Shown: in pieces, positions 13,188-20,254 of the stretch
Layout: each line of letters opens with the position of its first letter
How positions within the stretch are numbered: the stretch's first letter is position 1
Source of the DNA: Collinsella sp.
GTDB taxonomy: Bacteria; Actinomycetota; Coriobacteriia; Coriobacteriales; Coriobacteriaceae
Reading direction: 5' to 3'
Assembly: GCA_019419405.1 (NCBI GenBank)
Contig: DYAA01000197.1
Span: forward strand, 1 to 20,254
DNA length: 20,254 nucleotides
Made by a program: the position numbers and the translations under genes
Notes under the pieces: generated by a model
Database searches by the model: none
The model's input: only the letters and a program-made list of their open reading frames with translations
What the model was told of the DNA's origin: nothing

Positions 13188-14294
13188 ATGACCATGTTCG
13201 CCCGCGATCTTTCCGTCGCGCGCTACCGCAGCTTCGATAGCTATCGCCTTGCCCTGGACGAGGGCGTGACGATACTTGCGGGACCCAACGCGGCGGGAAA
13301 GACCAATCTCATAGAGGCGCTGCAGCTGCTGACGAGCGGCGCCTCGTTTAGGCATCCGACCGCAGCCGAGCTCGTCCATGACGGCGTGGGCTCGTGCAAG
13401 ATCGAGCTGAGGCTCGAGGGCGACGGCCGCGTGCTTGATATGGGATTGAGCGCGGAGGACGGTAAGCGCTCGTTTAGCCGCAACGGTAAGAGATGCTCTG
13501 CCGCCGGTGTGCGCGGGGTTCTGCCGAGCGTGCTGTTTTGCCCCGACCATCTGGACATGGTTAAGCGAGGCGCCAGTGTGCGCCGCGCCGCCCTCGATGA
13601 CTTTGGCATGCAGCTGAGCGCACGCTATGCCGATCTTGCGAGCACCTATGGGCGCTGCGTGACCCAGCGTAACGCCTTGCTCAAGGAGACTTGGTGCTGC
13701 CGCGAGATGCTCGGCGCGTGGAACGATTCGATTGCCCGCGCGGGCTCGGCCCTGCTCGTGCACCGGTTGGCCCTGCTCGACCGGCTGGCGGGCCATGTGC
13801 ACACTGCCTACGGGCAAGTGGCGTCCGGTGAGGCCGCCAGCGTGACCTATGCGTCCACGCTGGGGGATTTGCCCCAGGTCGAGGATCGCGAAGAGCTGAA
13901 GGGCTGGGCGTACGAGCGCATGCTGGCTGCCCTTGATGAGCACGCCGACGAGGAAATCCGCCGCGGCGTGACGTTGGTGGGACCGCATCGCGACGAGATT
14001 GAGTTTACCGTGGCGGGTCGCTCCGCCCGTTCATTTGCCAGCCAAGGACAGCAGCGCACGCTGGTGCTGTCCTGGAAGGTGGCCGAGGTTGCCGTGGCTC
14101 GCGATGTCCTGGGCACCGCCCCACTGCTGCTTTTGGACGACGTGATGAGCGAGCTCGACGGCGAGCGTCGCGGCGCTTTCCTGCGGCTGATCGGCGATGA
14201 TATCCAGACGGTCATAACTACGACCAACCTGGGGTACTTTACCGATGACCTGCTTGATCGAGCCAAGGTGGTGAGCATGGGTGAGACGTGCTAA
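13188..14294 (+). CDS. recF: DNA replication and repair protein RecF
   Basis: SMC-like ABC ATPase that helps RecOR load RecA at single-strand gaps. The 368 residues include Walker A GPNAAGKT (32-39), the ABC signature region ASQGQQRTLVLSWKVAEV and Walker B PLLLLDDVMSELD near the C-terminus, followed by the VITTTN strand. The ATG at 13188 has no clear ribosome binding site and lies 9 bases after the dnaN stop, so translation is probably coupled; Met3 is an alternative start. The 3' end overlaps the dciA-like gene by 14 bases. Confidence 0.96.
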   Translation: MTMFARDLSVARYRSFDSYRLALDEGVTILAGPNAAGKTNLIEALQLLTSGASFRHPTAAELVHDGVGSCKIELRLEGDGRVLDMGLSAEDGKRSFSRNGKRCSAAGVRGVLPSVLFCPDHLDMVKRGASVRRAALDDFGMQLSARYADLASTYGRCVTQRNALLKETWCCREMLGAWNDSIARAGSALLVHRLALLDRLAGHVHTAYGQVASGEAASVTYASTLGDLPQVEDREELKGWAYERMLAALDEHADEEIRRGVTLVGPHRDEIEFTVAGRSARSFASQGQQRTLVLSWKVAEVAVARDVLGTAPLLLLDDVMSELDGERRGAFLRLIGDDIQTVITTTNLGYFTDDLLDRAKVVSMGETC

Positions 14295-14844
14295 TTACGA
14301 GCGCGAGAGCGAGACAGTCGCCTTCAGCGGGTTTTTGAACGCAGAGCGCCAGCGCATCCTGGCGGCTGCAACGCCTAAGCGCCGTGCGCAGATGGAGGCC
14401 GCCGAGGAGTCGCGCACGGTCTATCGCGCATGGAACGCGGTGTGCTCGGGCACGCGCGAGGGGCGGCATGTGACGGGACTGCGCTACCTGCCCGAGTCCA
14501 ATGAGCTGCTGGTGTATCTCGACTCGCCCTCGTGGACGCAGGAAATGACGTTGTTGCGCGAGATCATCCGCGCGCGCATGGAGCGCGCCGGTGCGCATGT
14601 GGACGGCCTGGTGTTCAAAACCACCGCGCCCGGTCACACGCCGCCCGCCGCCAAGGCGCGCCTGCGCCCGGCGACGACCGAGCGCCCGCCGGCCCCGCAC
14701 GCCGACCTAAGTGAGGCCGAGTGCACCGAGATCGAGCGCCAGGTGGCGCCCATCGAAGACCAAAAACTGCGCGAGGCCCTCGAGAATGCCATGAGAGCCA
14801 GTGCCGAGTGGGCCAAGGGCGTGCAGAGCAAAAAAGAGCCTTAA
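14281..14844 (+). CDS. dciA: DUF721 protein, DciA-like helicase operator
   Basis: This 187-residue protein starts with GTG inside the end of recF. The DUF721 core is visible: VYRAWNAVCSGTREGRHV (about 47-64), a strand ELLVYLDSPSWTQEMTLLREIIRARM (75-100), then a Pro/Ala-rich linker and a charged C-terminal helix (about 140-180). DciA-family proteins recruit or load the replicative helicase DnaB in bacteria that lack DnaC or DnaI. The position between recF and gyrB is the same as that of mycobacterial Rv0004, which supports the assignment. The N-terminal 40 residues are basic and possibly disordered. A terminator follows within 27 bases. Confidence 0.87.
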   Translation: MRRANYERESETVAFSGFLNAERQRILAAATPKRRAQMEAAEESRTVYRAWNAVCSGTREGRHVTGLRYLPESNELLVYLDSPSWTQEMTLLREIIRARMERAGAHVDGLVFKTTAPGHTPPAAKARLRPATTERPPAPHADLSEAECTEIERQVAPIEDQKLREALENAMRASAEWAKGVQSKKEP

Positions 14845-14870
14845 ATCGCATCTGGTGGCCTTGTAGAGCT

Positions 14871-14900
14871 AAATACCCTCGTCCCCGAGGGTATTTTTTT
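14871..14900 (+). terminator. Rho-independent terminator after dciA
   Basis: AAATACCCTCG (14871-14881) pairs with CGAGGGTATTT (14886-14896) over a 4-base loop and continues into a run of T to 14900. It separates the dnaN-recF-dciA unit from gyrB. Confidence 0.93.
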
Positions 14901-14926
14901 ACGATAAACTAGTAAGGCTGTACACA
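14898..14926 (+). promoter_or_regulatory. Weak candidate promoter for gyrB
   Basis: TTTACG (14898-14903), 17 bases, then TACACA (14921-14926). Both boxes are imperfect, but gyrB needs a promoter here because a strong terminator lies directly upstream. Confidence 0.3.
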
Positions 14927-14949
14927 TTTTCTTAACTGAAGGAGGACGT

Positions 14950-16980
14950 GTGGCAAACGAAAACGATTACGATGGCGGCGAGATTAAGATTCTCGAAGGT
15001 CTCGAGGCCGTTCGTAAGCGCCCGGGCATGTATATCGGCTCGACGAGCGCCAGCGGTCTTCATCACCTGGTGTGGGAGATCGTTGATAACTCCGTCGACG
15101 AGGCCATGGCCGGTTTCTGCACCGAGATTCAGGTGACGGTCCACGCCGACAACTCCATCACGGTCGTCGATAACGGGCGCGGTATCCCCGTCGACGAGCA
15201 TCCCATCAAAAAGATCCCGACGCTCGAGGTCGTCATGACGATCCTGCACGCCGGCGGTAAGTTCGATAACTCGGCCTATAAGGTCTCGGGCGGCCTGCAC
15301 GGCGTAGGCATCTCCGTCGTCAACGCACTGTCCAAGCGCGTGGTCGTTCAGGTTCGTCGCGATGGCAACACCTACGAGATGGAGTTCTCGCGCGGCAAGA
15401 CCGTCAAGAAGATGGAGGTCGTGGGCACCTCGGATTCGACGGGCACCACCGTCACCTTCTGGCCCGACGACGAGATCTTCGAGACCTGCATCTACGATTT
15501 CGATACGCTGCACAACCGTCTGCAGGAGACAGCGTTCCTCAATAAGAACCTCAAGATCGTGCTGACCGACGAGCGCGAGGCGACTCCCCACGTGGAGGAG
15601 TTTTGCTACGAGGGCGGCATCATCGACTTCGTCAAGTTCCTCAACGAGGGCAAGGACGTCCCCGAGGCCTTTAAGGAGCCCATCTACATCGAGGGCAAAT
15701 CGGACCCGGACGCTCCCGTGGCCAAGATGGGCGAGGTCGAGGTTTCCCTGCAGTGGAATAGCGGCTACGGCGAGAACGTCATGTCGTTTGCCAACGACAT
15801 CTACACTCCCGAGGGCGGCATGCACCTTGAGGGCTTCCGCACCGCGCTCACCCGCGTGATCAACGACTACGCGCGCAAACAGAACCTGCTCAAGGAAAAA
15901 GACGCCAACCTGACCGGCGACGATGTGCGCGAGGGCCTTTCGGCCGTTATCTCGGTCAAGCTGCCCGATCCGCAGTTTGAGGGGCAGACCAAGGCCAAGC
16001 TCGGTAGCTCCTATATGCGCGCGCTCACGCTCAAGATCGTGACCGACGGCCTCGCCGATTACTTGGAGGAGCATCCCAAGCCCGCCCGCGAGATCGTCAA
16101 GAAGGCGCAACAGGCCTGCAAGGCGCGCAACGCCGCCCGCAAGGCGCGCGAGGCGACCCGCCGCAAGAGCCTGCTCGAGACGGCGTCCCTGCCCGGTAAG
16201 CTCGCTGACTGCTCAGTGCGCGATGCCGAGCTGACCGAGCTCTTCATCGTAGAGGGCGACTCGGCAGGCGGTTCGGCCAAGGACGGCCGTCGCCGAGACA
16301 TCCAGGCGATTCTGCCCCTGCGCGGCAAGATTCTGAACGTCGAACGCGTTGGTGACCATCGCGCGTTCTCGAGTGACACCATCCAGTCGCTGATTACCGC
16401 GATCGGCTGCGGCGTCACGACGAGTGCCGGCGACGGCGGCGACTTCGATATCACCAAGGCGCGCTACCACAAGATCATCATCATGACCGATGCAGACGTC
16501 GACGGTGCGCACATTCGCATCCTGCTGCTGACGTTCTTCTACAAGTACATGCGTCCGCTGATCGATGCCGGCTACGTCTATGTTGCCTGCCCGCCCATCT
16601 TTGGCATTAAGGTGCGCAACAAGATCCACTACGTGTATCCCAACGGCCGCCAGCCCGAAGACGAGATCCTGCGCGACACCATCCAGAGTCTGGGCCTGAA
16701 CCCCGACGACAACGACGAGGACGGCAAGGCCAAGGATGGCAAGATCACCAAGAAGCGCAAGGGCTATACCGTCCAGCGCTACAAGGGTCTGGGCGAGATG
16801 GACCCCAAGCAGCTCGCCTCGACGACGATGAATCCCAAGACCCGCATCCTGCAGCGCGTGTCGATCGAGGATGCCGTGGTGGCAGACCGCGCCGTGCGCG
16901 AGCTGATGGGCTCCGAGGTCGGCTATCGCCGCGAGTACATTGAAAAACACGCGCACGACGCGCGCTTCTTGGACGCCTAA
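14950..16980 (+). CDS. gyrB: DNA gyrase subunit B
   Basis: ATPase and metal-binding subunit of gyrase, which introduces negative supercoils ahead of replication. The 676 residues have a GHKL ATPase domain with VWEIVDNSVDEA (Glu43, Asn47), DNGRGIP (75-81) and GGLHGVG (114-120). The transducer includes QTKAKLGSS. The TOPRIM domain has EGDSAGG (from Glu435), LPLRGKILNVE and MTDADVDGAHI, then QRYKGLGEMDPKQL. A short Asp/Lys-rich insert (NPDDNDEDGKAKDGKITKKRKG) precedes the last motif; the large insert of E. coli GyrB is absent. It starts with GTG at 14950, four bases after GGAGG. gyrA follows after 156 bases. Confidence 0.97.
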   Translation: MANENDYDGGEIKILEGLEAVRKRPGMYIGSTSASGLHHLVWEIVDNSVDEAMAGFCTEIQVTVHADNSITVVDNGRGIPVDEHPIKKIPTLEVVMTILHAGGKFDNSAYKVSGGLHGVGISVVNALSKRVVVQVRRDGNTYEMEFSRGKTVKKMEVVGTSDSTGTTVTFWPDDEIFETCIYDFDTLHNRLQETAFLNKNLKIVLTDEREATPHVEEFCYEGGIIDFVKFLNEGKDVPEAFKEPIYIEGKSDPDAPVAKMGEVEVSLQWNSGYGENVMSFANDIYTPEGGMHLEGFRTALTRVINDYARKQNLLKEKDANLTGDDVREGLSAVISVKLPDPQFEGQTKAKLGSSYMRALTLKIVTDGLADYLEEHPKPAREIVKKAQQACKARNAARKAREATRRKSLLETASLPGKLADCSVRDAELTELFIVEGDSAGGSAKDGRRRDIQAILPLRGKILNVERVGDHRAFSSDTIQSLITAIGCGVTTSAGDGGDFDITKARYHKIIIMTDADVDGAHIRILLLTFFYKYMRPLIDAGYVYVACPPIFGIKVRNKIHYVYPNGRQPEDEILRDTIQSLGLNPDDNDEDGKAKDGKITKKRKGYTVQRYKGLGEMDPKQLASTTMNPKTRILQRVSIEDAVVADRAVRELMGSEVGYRREYIEKHAHDARFLDA

Positions 16981-16986
16981 CCTGTT

Positions 16987-17087
16987 CGGCTTTCCCAGCC
17001 ACCGCACCTTCGCCCTCAATCGTCGGTCGCGTACCCAAGTACGCTTCCCTCCTCTTTCGAGCGAATCTGCGGCACCTGGAAAAGCCG
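16987..17087. repeat. Concentric inverted-repeat structure between gyrB and gyrA
   Basis: Outer arms 16987-17013 and 17061-17087 are complementary at 21 of 27 positions. At their exact centre is a perfect hairpin, GCGTAC (17029-17034), CCAA, GTACGC (17039-17044). It fills most of the 156-base gyrB-gyrA gap. There is no T-tract, so it is not a standard terminator. It may be an extragenic palindromic repeat or an mRNA structure. Confidence 0.7.
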
Positions 17088-17136
17088 TCTCCGTGGCAGG
17101 ATGATTAATGGACCACGCAAACCATGAGGAGGTAAC

Positions 17137-19878
17137 GTGGCAGACGATATCAACAATAACGAGGGTATGGGCGAGGCCGGCGATGCCGGCATGCCCGACG
17201 ATCTGAAGCGCCTGCTTGCCCGTGCTGAGCAGGGCGAGGACGGCGATCCTGACGCCTATAACCCCGATGCCGATGATGACGAGGAAGAAGACGACGACGC
17301 CGAGCTCGAGGAGAGCTTTGGCGAAGTCGATCGTGGCGCCTCGGCCGGCGAGGATATAAACGGCGGCCAGCTCCAGATTTCGGAGTTTGGCCGCGAGATG
17401 AAGCAGTCATTTATCGAGTATTCGATGTCGGTCATCACGGCGCGCGCCCTGCCGGACGTGCGCGACGGCTTAAAGCCGGTGCACCGCCGCATCCTGTACG
17501 CGATGAACGAGAGCGGCATCTACCCCAACCGTCCGCACAAGAAGTCCGCTTGGACGGTCGGCGAAGTTATCGGTAAGTACCATCCGCACGGTGACTTCGC
17601 GGTCTACGAGGCAATGGTTCGCCTGGCGCAGTGGTTCTCCATGCGCACGCCGCTCATCGACGGCCACGGCAACTTCGGCAACATCGACGGCGACGGCGCC
17701 GCTGCCATGCGTTACACCGAGAGCCGCCTGGCAAAGCCCGCCATGGAGCTGCTGCGTGACCTGCAGAAGGATACCGTCGACTGGCAGCCCAACTACGACG
17801 AATCACTCGCCGAGCCCGTGGCACTGCCTGCGCGCTTCCCCAACCTGCTGGTCAACGGCAGCCAGGGCATCGCCGTCGGCATGGCCACCAACATCGCCCC
17901 GCATAACCTCACCGAGGCGATCGAGGCCACCTGCTACCTGATCGACAACCCCGACGCCACCGTCGACGAGCTCATGCAGATCATGCCCGGTCCGGACTTC
18001 CCCACCGGCGCCATCATCATGGGCAGCGCCGGCATTAAGCAGAGCTACGAGACCGGCCGCGGCTCCATTACCGTGCGCGCCAAGGCCCACGTGGAGTCCA
18101 CCAAGACCGGCCGCAGCCGCTTGGTCTTTACCGAGATTCCCTACATGGTCAACAAGGGCACCCTGCAGGAGAAGATCGCCCAGCTCGTCAACGACAAGCG
18201 CATCGAGGGCATCTCGGATATGCGCGATGAGTCCAACCAGAAGGGCATCCGTCTGGTCATCGAGCTCAAGAAGGGCGTCATTCCGCAGGTCGTGCTCAAC
18301 AACCTGTATAAGTACACCTCGCTGCAGACGACCTTTGGCGCCAACAACCTGGCGCTCGTCAACGGCGTTCCCAAATGCCTGAGCCTGCGCGAGATGCTGC
18401 AGCACTACATCGACCACCAGGTCGACGTCGTCACCCGCCGCACCCGCTTCGACCTTAAGAAGGCCCAGGCTCGCGCGCATATCCTCGAGGGCTACCTGAT
18501 GGCTCTCGATCATATTGACGAGGTCATCAGCATTATCCGCTCCTCGCAGACCGACTCCGAGGCCAGCAGCCGCCTGATCGAGCGCTTTGGCTTTACGCCC
18601 GAGCAGACCACGGCCATCCTCGAGATGAAGCTGCGCCGCCTGACCGGCCTGGAGCGCGACAAGATTCAGGAAGAGCTGGACGGCCTGCGCCGCGCCATCG
18701 CCTACTACGAGGACCTGCTGGCGCACGAGGAGAAGATCCTGGGCGTCATTAAGGAAGAGATGCGCGAGATCTCCAAGAAGTTCGGCGATAAGCGCCGCAC
18801 CGAGATCAGCCATGTCGAGAAGGACCTGGACGTCGAGGACCTCATTGCCGACGAGGACATGGTCGTGACCATCACCCACACCGGCTATGTCAAGCGCATC
18901 CCGGTGGCCGCCTACCGCGCCCAGAAGCGCGGCGGCAAGGGCGTGTCGGGCGTCAACCTCAAAGAGGACGACGTTATCGACGAGATGTTCATCGCGTCCA
19001 CGCACGAGTACGTGCTGTTCTTCTCGAGCAAGGGCAAGGTCTATCGCCTGAAGGTGCACGAGCTGCCGGTGGGTACGCGCCAGGCGCGCGGTACCGCGAT
19101 CGTCAACCTGCTGCCCTTTGAGGACGGCGAGAAGATCGCGAGCGTCATCAGCTGCCGCGAGTTCCCTGCCGACGAGTATCTGATGTTTGCCACCAAGAGC
19201 GGCATGGTCAAGAAGACCGTAATGAGCGCATATGACCGCAGCCGTCGCGACGGCCTGATCGCTATCAACCTGCGTGACGACGACGCGCTGCTGAACGTGC
19301 GCCGCGTGCGCGAGGGCGACAAGATTATCCTGGCTACCACCGCGGGCAAGGCGATCATGTTCTCCGAGGAGCAGGTGCGCGCCACCGGCCGCGATACCAG
19401 CGGCGTTCGCGGTATCGGTATGAAGGACGGCGTGAGCGTTCTGGGCATGGAAGTCACTAACGGCAACGGCGATCTATTCGTCATCACCGAGCGCGGCTAC
19501 GGTAAGCGCACGCCGGTCGCGGACTACCCGGAGCAGAATCGCGGCGGCCAGGGCGTCTACACCATCCAAATGACCGAGCGTAAGGGCAACCTCGCGGCCA
19601 TGAAGACGGTGGGCCCGCAGCACGAGTTGTTCATCGTGACGGAGGGCGCGACGGTCATTCGCGTCAAGACCGATGAGATCAGCCAGACTGGCCGCGCTAC
19701 CCAGGGCGTCAAGATGATGACCGTCGACGACAACGACCGCATCTGCGCCGTAGCCCGCATGACGGCCGCCAAGGAGAAGCCCGAAGGGGAAGCCACAGAA
19801 GACGGCTCCGCCCCCGAAGAAACCCCTGTCGATCTGGGCGACGGCAACGACATGCCAGAAGATCTCCTAGACGAGTAA
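17137..19878 (+). CDS. gyrA: DNA gyrase subunit A, with Phe at the Ser83-equivalent position
   Basis: Breakage-reunion subunit of gyrase. The 913 residues begin with an unusual acidic extension of about 75 residues (DADDDEEEDDDAELEE within it) before the usual start near EFGREMKQSFIEYSMSVITARALPDVRDG. The catalytic Tyr193 is in MRYTESRL. The quinolone-determining region reads HPHGDFAVYEAMVRLAQ: Phe154 takes the place of E. coli Ser83, and Glu158 that of Asp87. The C-terminal beta-pinwheel contains the GyrA box QKRGGKG (596-602), which distinguishes gyrase from topoisomerase IV. The tail is again acidic. GTG at 17137 follows GAGGAGG. A strong terminator follows the gene. Confidence 0.97.
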   Translation: MADDINNNEGMGEAGDAGMPDDLKRLLARAEQGEDGDPDAYNPDADDDEEEDDDAELEESFGEVDRGASAGEDINGGQLQISEFGREMKQSFIEYSMSVITARALPDVRDGLKPVHRRILYAMNESGIYPNRPHKKSAWTVGEVIGKYHPHGDFAVYEAMVRLAQWFSMRTPLIDGHGNFGNIDGDGAAAMRYTESRLAKPAMELLRDLQKDTVDWQPNYDESLAEPVALPARFPNLLVNGSQGIAVGMATNIAPHNLTEAIEATCYLIDNPDATVDELMQIMPGPDFPTGAIIMGSAGIKQSYETGRGSITVRAKAHVESTKTGRSRLVFTEIPYMVNKGTLQEKIAQLVNDKRIEGISDMRDESNQKGIRLVIELKKGVIPQVVLNNLYKYTSLQTTFGANNLALVNGVPKCLSLREMLQHYIDHQVDVVTRRTRFDLKKAQARAHILEGYLMALDHIDEVISIIRSSQTDSEASSRLIERFGFTPEQTTAILEMKLRRLTGLERDKIQEELDGLRRAIAYYEDLLAHEEKILGVIKEEMREISKKFGDKRRTEISHVEKDLDVEDLIADEDMVVTITHTGYVKRIPVAAYRAQKRGGKGVSGVNLKEDDVIDEMFIASTHEYVLFFSSKGKVYRLKVHELPVGTRQARGTAIVNLLPFEDGEKIASVISCREFPADEYLMFATKSGMVKKTVMSAYDRSRRDGLIAINLRDDDALLNVRRVREGDKIILATTAGKAIMFSEEQVRATGRDTSGVRGIGMKDGVSVLGMEVTNGNGDLFVITERGYGKRTPVADYPEQNRGGQGVYTIQMTERKGNLAAMKTVGPQHELFIVTEGATVIRVKTDEISQTGRATQGVKMMTVDDNDRICAVARMTAAKEKPEGEATEDGSAPEETPVDLGDGNDMPEDLLDE

Positions 19879-19918
19879 GAGGCCCTAGCTGGTAAAAAAT
19901 ATCAGACCCCTTATATCG

Positions 19919-19951
19919 GCGGTCGGCGCACTGCGCGCCGACCGCTTTTTT
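19919..19951 (+). terminator. Rho-independent terminator of gyrA
   Basis: A perfect 11-bp GC-rich stem (19919-19929 with 19935-19945) around a 5-base loop is followed by six T (19946-19951). It lies 40 bases after the gyrA stop. Confidence 0.95.
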
Positions 19952-19969
19952 GACAATCTTGAACCTCGC

Positions 19970-20106
19970 GTCGGCCCCGGCTGTCCGGCGGCATGCGAAG
20001 TCGATCGCGAGTTCCGCACGAGCCGGAGAGCACTTAATGTGCTCTCCGTGCGAGCAGGACTGTCCGAGCAGGCGACTTCGCATGCCGCCGGACAGCCGGG
20101 GCCGAC
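19970..20106. repeat. 137-bp palindrome with perfect 34-bp arms
   Basis: Arms 19970-20003 and 20073-20106 are perfectly complementary over 34 bases. A second 10-bp stem (20024-20033 with 20039-20048, 5-base loop) sits in the middle, separated from the arms by unpaired stretches of 20 and 24 bases. It lies between the gyrA terminator and the tRNA promoter. No coding sequence or T-tract belongs to it. It may be a cruciform-forming extragenic element or a fold-back mobile element. Confidence 0.85.
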
Positions 20107-20133
20107 ACCCCTCAAAGATTTTCAAAAAAGTTG

Positions 20134-20163
20134 TTGACGCGCGCGTAACGACTCGTCTAATAT
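20134..20163 (+). promoter_or_regulatory. Promoter of tRNA-Ile
   Basis: TTGACG (20134-20139), 18 bases, then TAATAT (20158-20163). An A/T-rich stretch (20117-20133) just upstream resembles an UP element. Transcription would start near 20170, shortly before the tRNA, as in stable-RNA promoters. Confidence 0.8.
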
Positions 20164-20177
20164 ATCCCTTGCGCGAT

Positions 20178-20254
20178 GGACCTGTAGCTCAGTTGGTTAG
20201 AGCGTCCGGCTGATAACCGGGAGGTCACAAGTTCGAATCTTGTCAGGTCCACCA
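20178..20254 (+). tRNA. ileT: tRNA-Ile(GAU)
   Basis: Seventy-seven bases fold as a standard tRNA. The acceptor stem GGACCTG pairs with CAGGTCC, the D-loop region is AGCTCAGTTGGTTAGAGC, and the anticodon loop CTGATAA has GAT at 20212-20214. The T-arm is ACAAGTTCGAATCTTGT, and an encoded CCA end falls on the last base of the window. tRNA-Ile after gyrA is the arrangement in mycobacteria, where tRNA-Ala follows; that would lie outside this window. Confidence 0.97.

Noticed and set aside
17803..19059. Long minus-strand frames opposite gyrA (also opposite gyrB at 14932-16110, dnaA at 10856-11728 and recF at 13014-13988)
   Set aside because: These are shadows of GC-rich genes in the opposite strand. 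They lack ribosome binding sites and recognisable motifs, and the plus-strand products are certain.
17137..19878. Topoisomerase IV subunit A (parC) as an alternative for gyrA
   Set aside because: The GyrA box QKRGGKG and the adjacent gyrB within the dnaA-dnaN-recF order identify gyrase.
20117..20133. ATTTTCAAAAAAGTTG as another DnaA box near the tRNA promoter
   Set aside because: It does not match TTTTCAACA at the conserved 3' end and is better explained as an A/T-rich UP element.

Overview
This window is the replication-origin region of a bacterial chromosome. It most likely comes from a Coriobacteriia actinobacterium, with Collinsella as my best guess. That rests on gene content and order, moderately high G+C, frequent GTG starts, and a dnaA-dnaN-recF-DUF721-gyrB-gyrA-tRNA-Ile order like that of other actinobacteria. 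I could not run a database search, so the genus is an inference.

Left arm (minus strand, reading away from the origin at about 8.4 kb): rpmH, rnpA, yidD, yidC and jag (khpB) form an RNA-processing and membrane-insertion cluster. It starts at a near-consensus promoter and ends in a strong terminator. Next come rsmG, three perfect parS sites, parA, parB and a small membrane protein, again closed by a terminator. rlmN is the only left-arm protein gene on the plus strand. Beyond it are ddl (D-Ala-D-Ala ligase) and a partial DinG-type exonuclease/helicase that runs off the left edge.

Origin: the rpmH-dnaA gap contains a cluster of TTTTCAACA-type sequences. I take these to be the DnaA boxes of this organism. 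Instead of dnaA coming next, there is a 450-residue gene predicted to encode a GHKL-type ATPase domain, a Gln/Pro/Met/Tyr-rich linker and a C-terminal winged-helix-like domain. dnaA starts 15 bases after it. The dnaA-dnaN gap holds more boxes, five DnaA-trio units and an AT-rich stretch, the same layout as the Bacillus subtilis unwinding site.

Right arm (plus strand): dnaN, recF and a dciA-like DUF721 gene are closely packed and end in a terminator. gyrB and gyrA follow, with a concentric inverted-repeat structure between them. GyrA carries Phe at the position of E. coli Ser83, a classical quinolone-resistance substitution. After gyrA come a terminator, a 137-bp palindrome with perfect 34-bp arms, a strong promoter and tRNA-Ile(GAU), whose CCA end is the last base of the window.

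Together the genes cover initiation (dnaA, dciA, possibly the new ATPase), elongation and repair (dnaN, recF), supercoiling (gyrBA) and origin segregation (parABS). The observations most worth following up are the origin-embedded ATPase, the paired divergence of the DnaA recognition helix and its boxes, the intergenic palindromes and the GyrA substitution.
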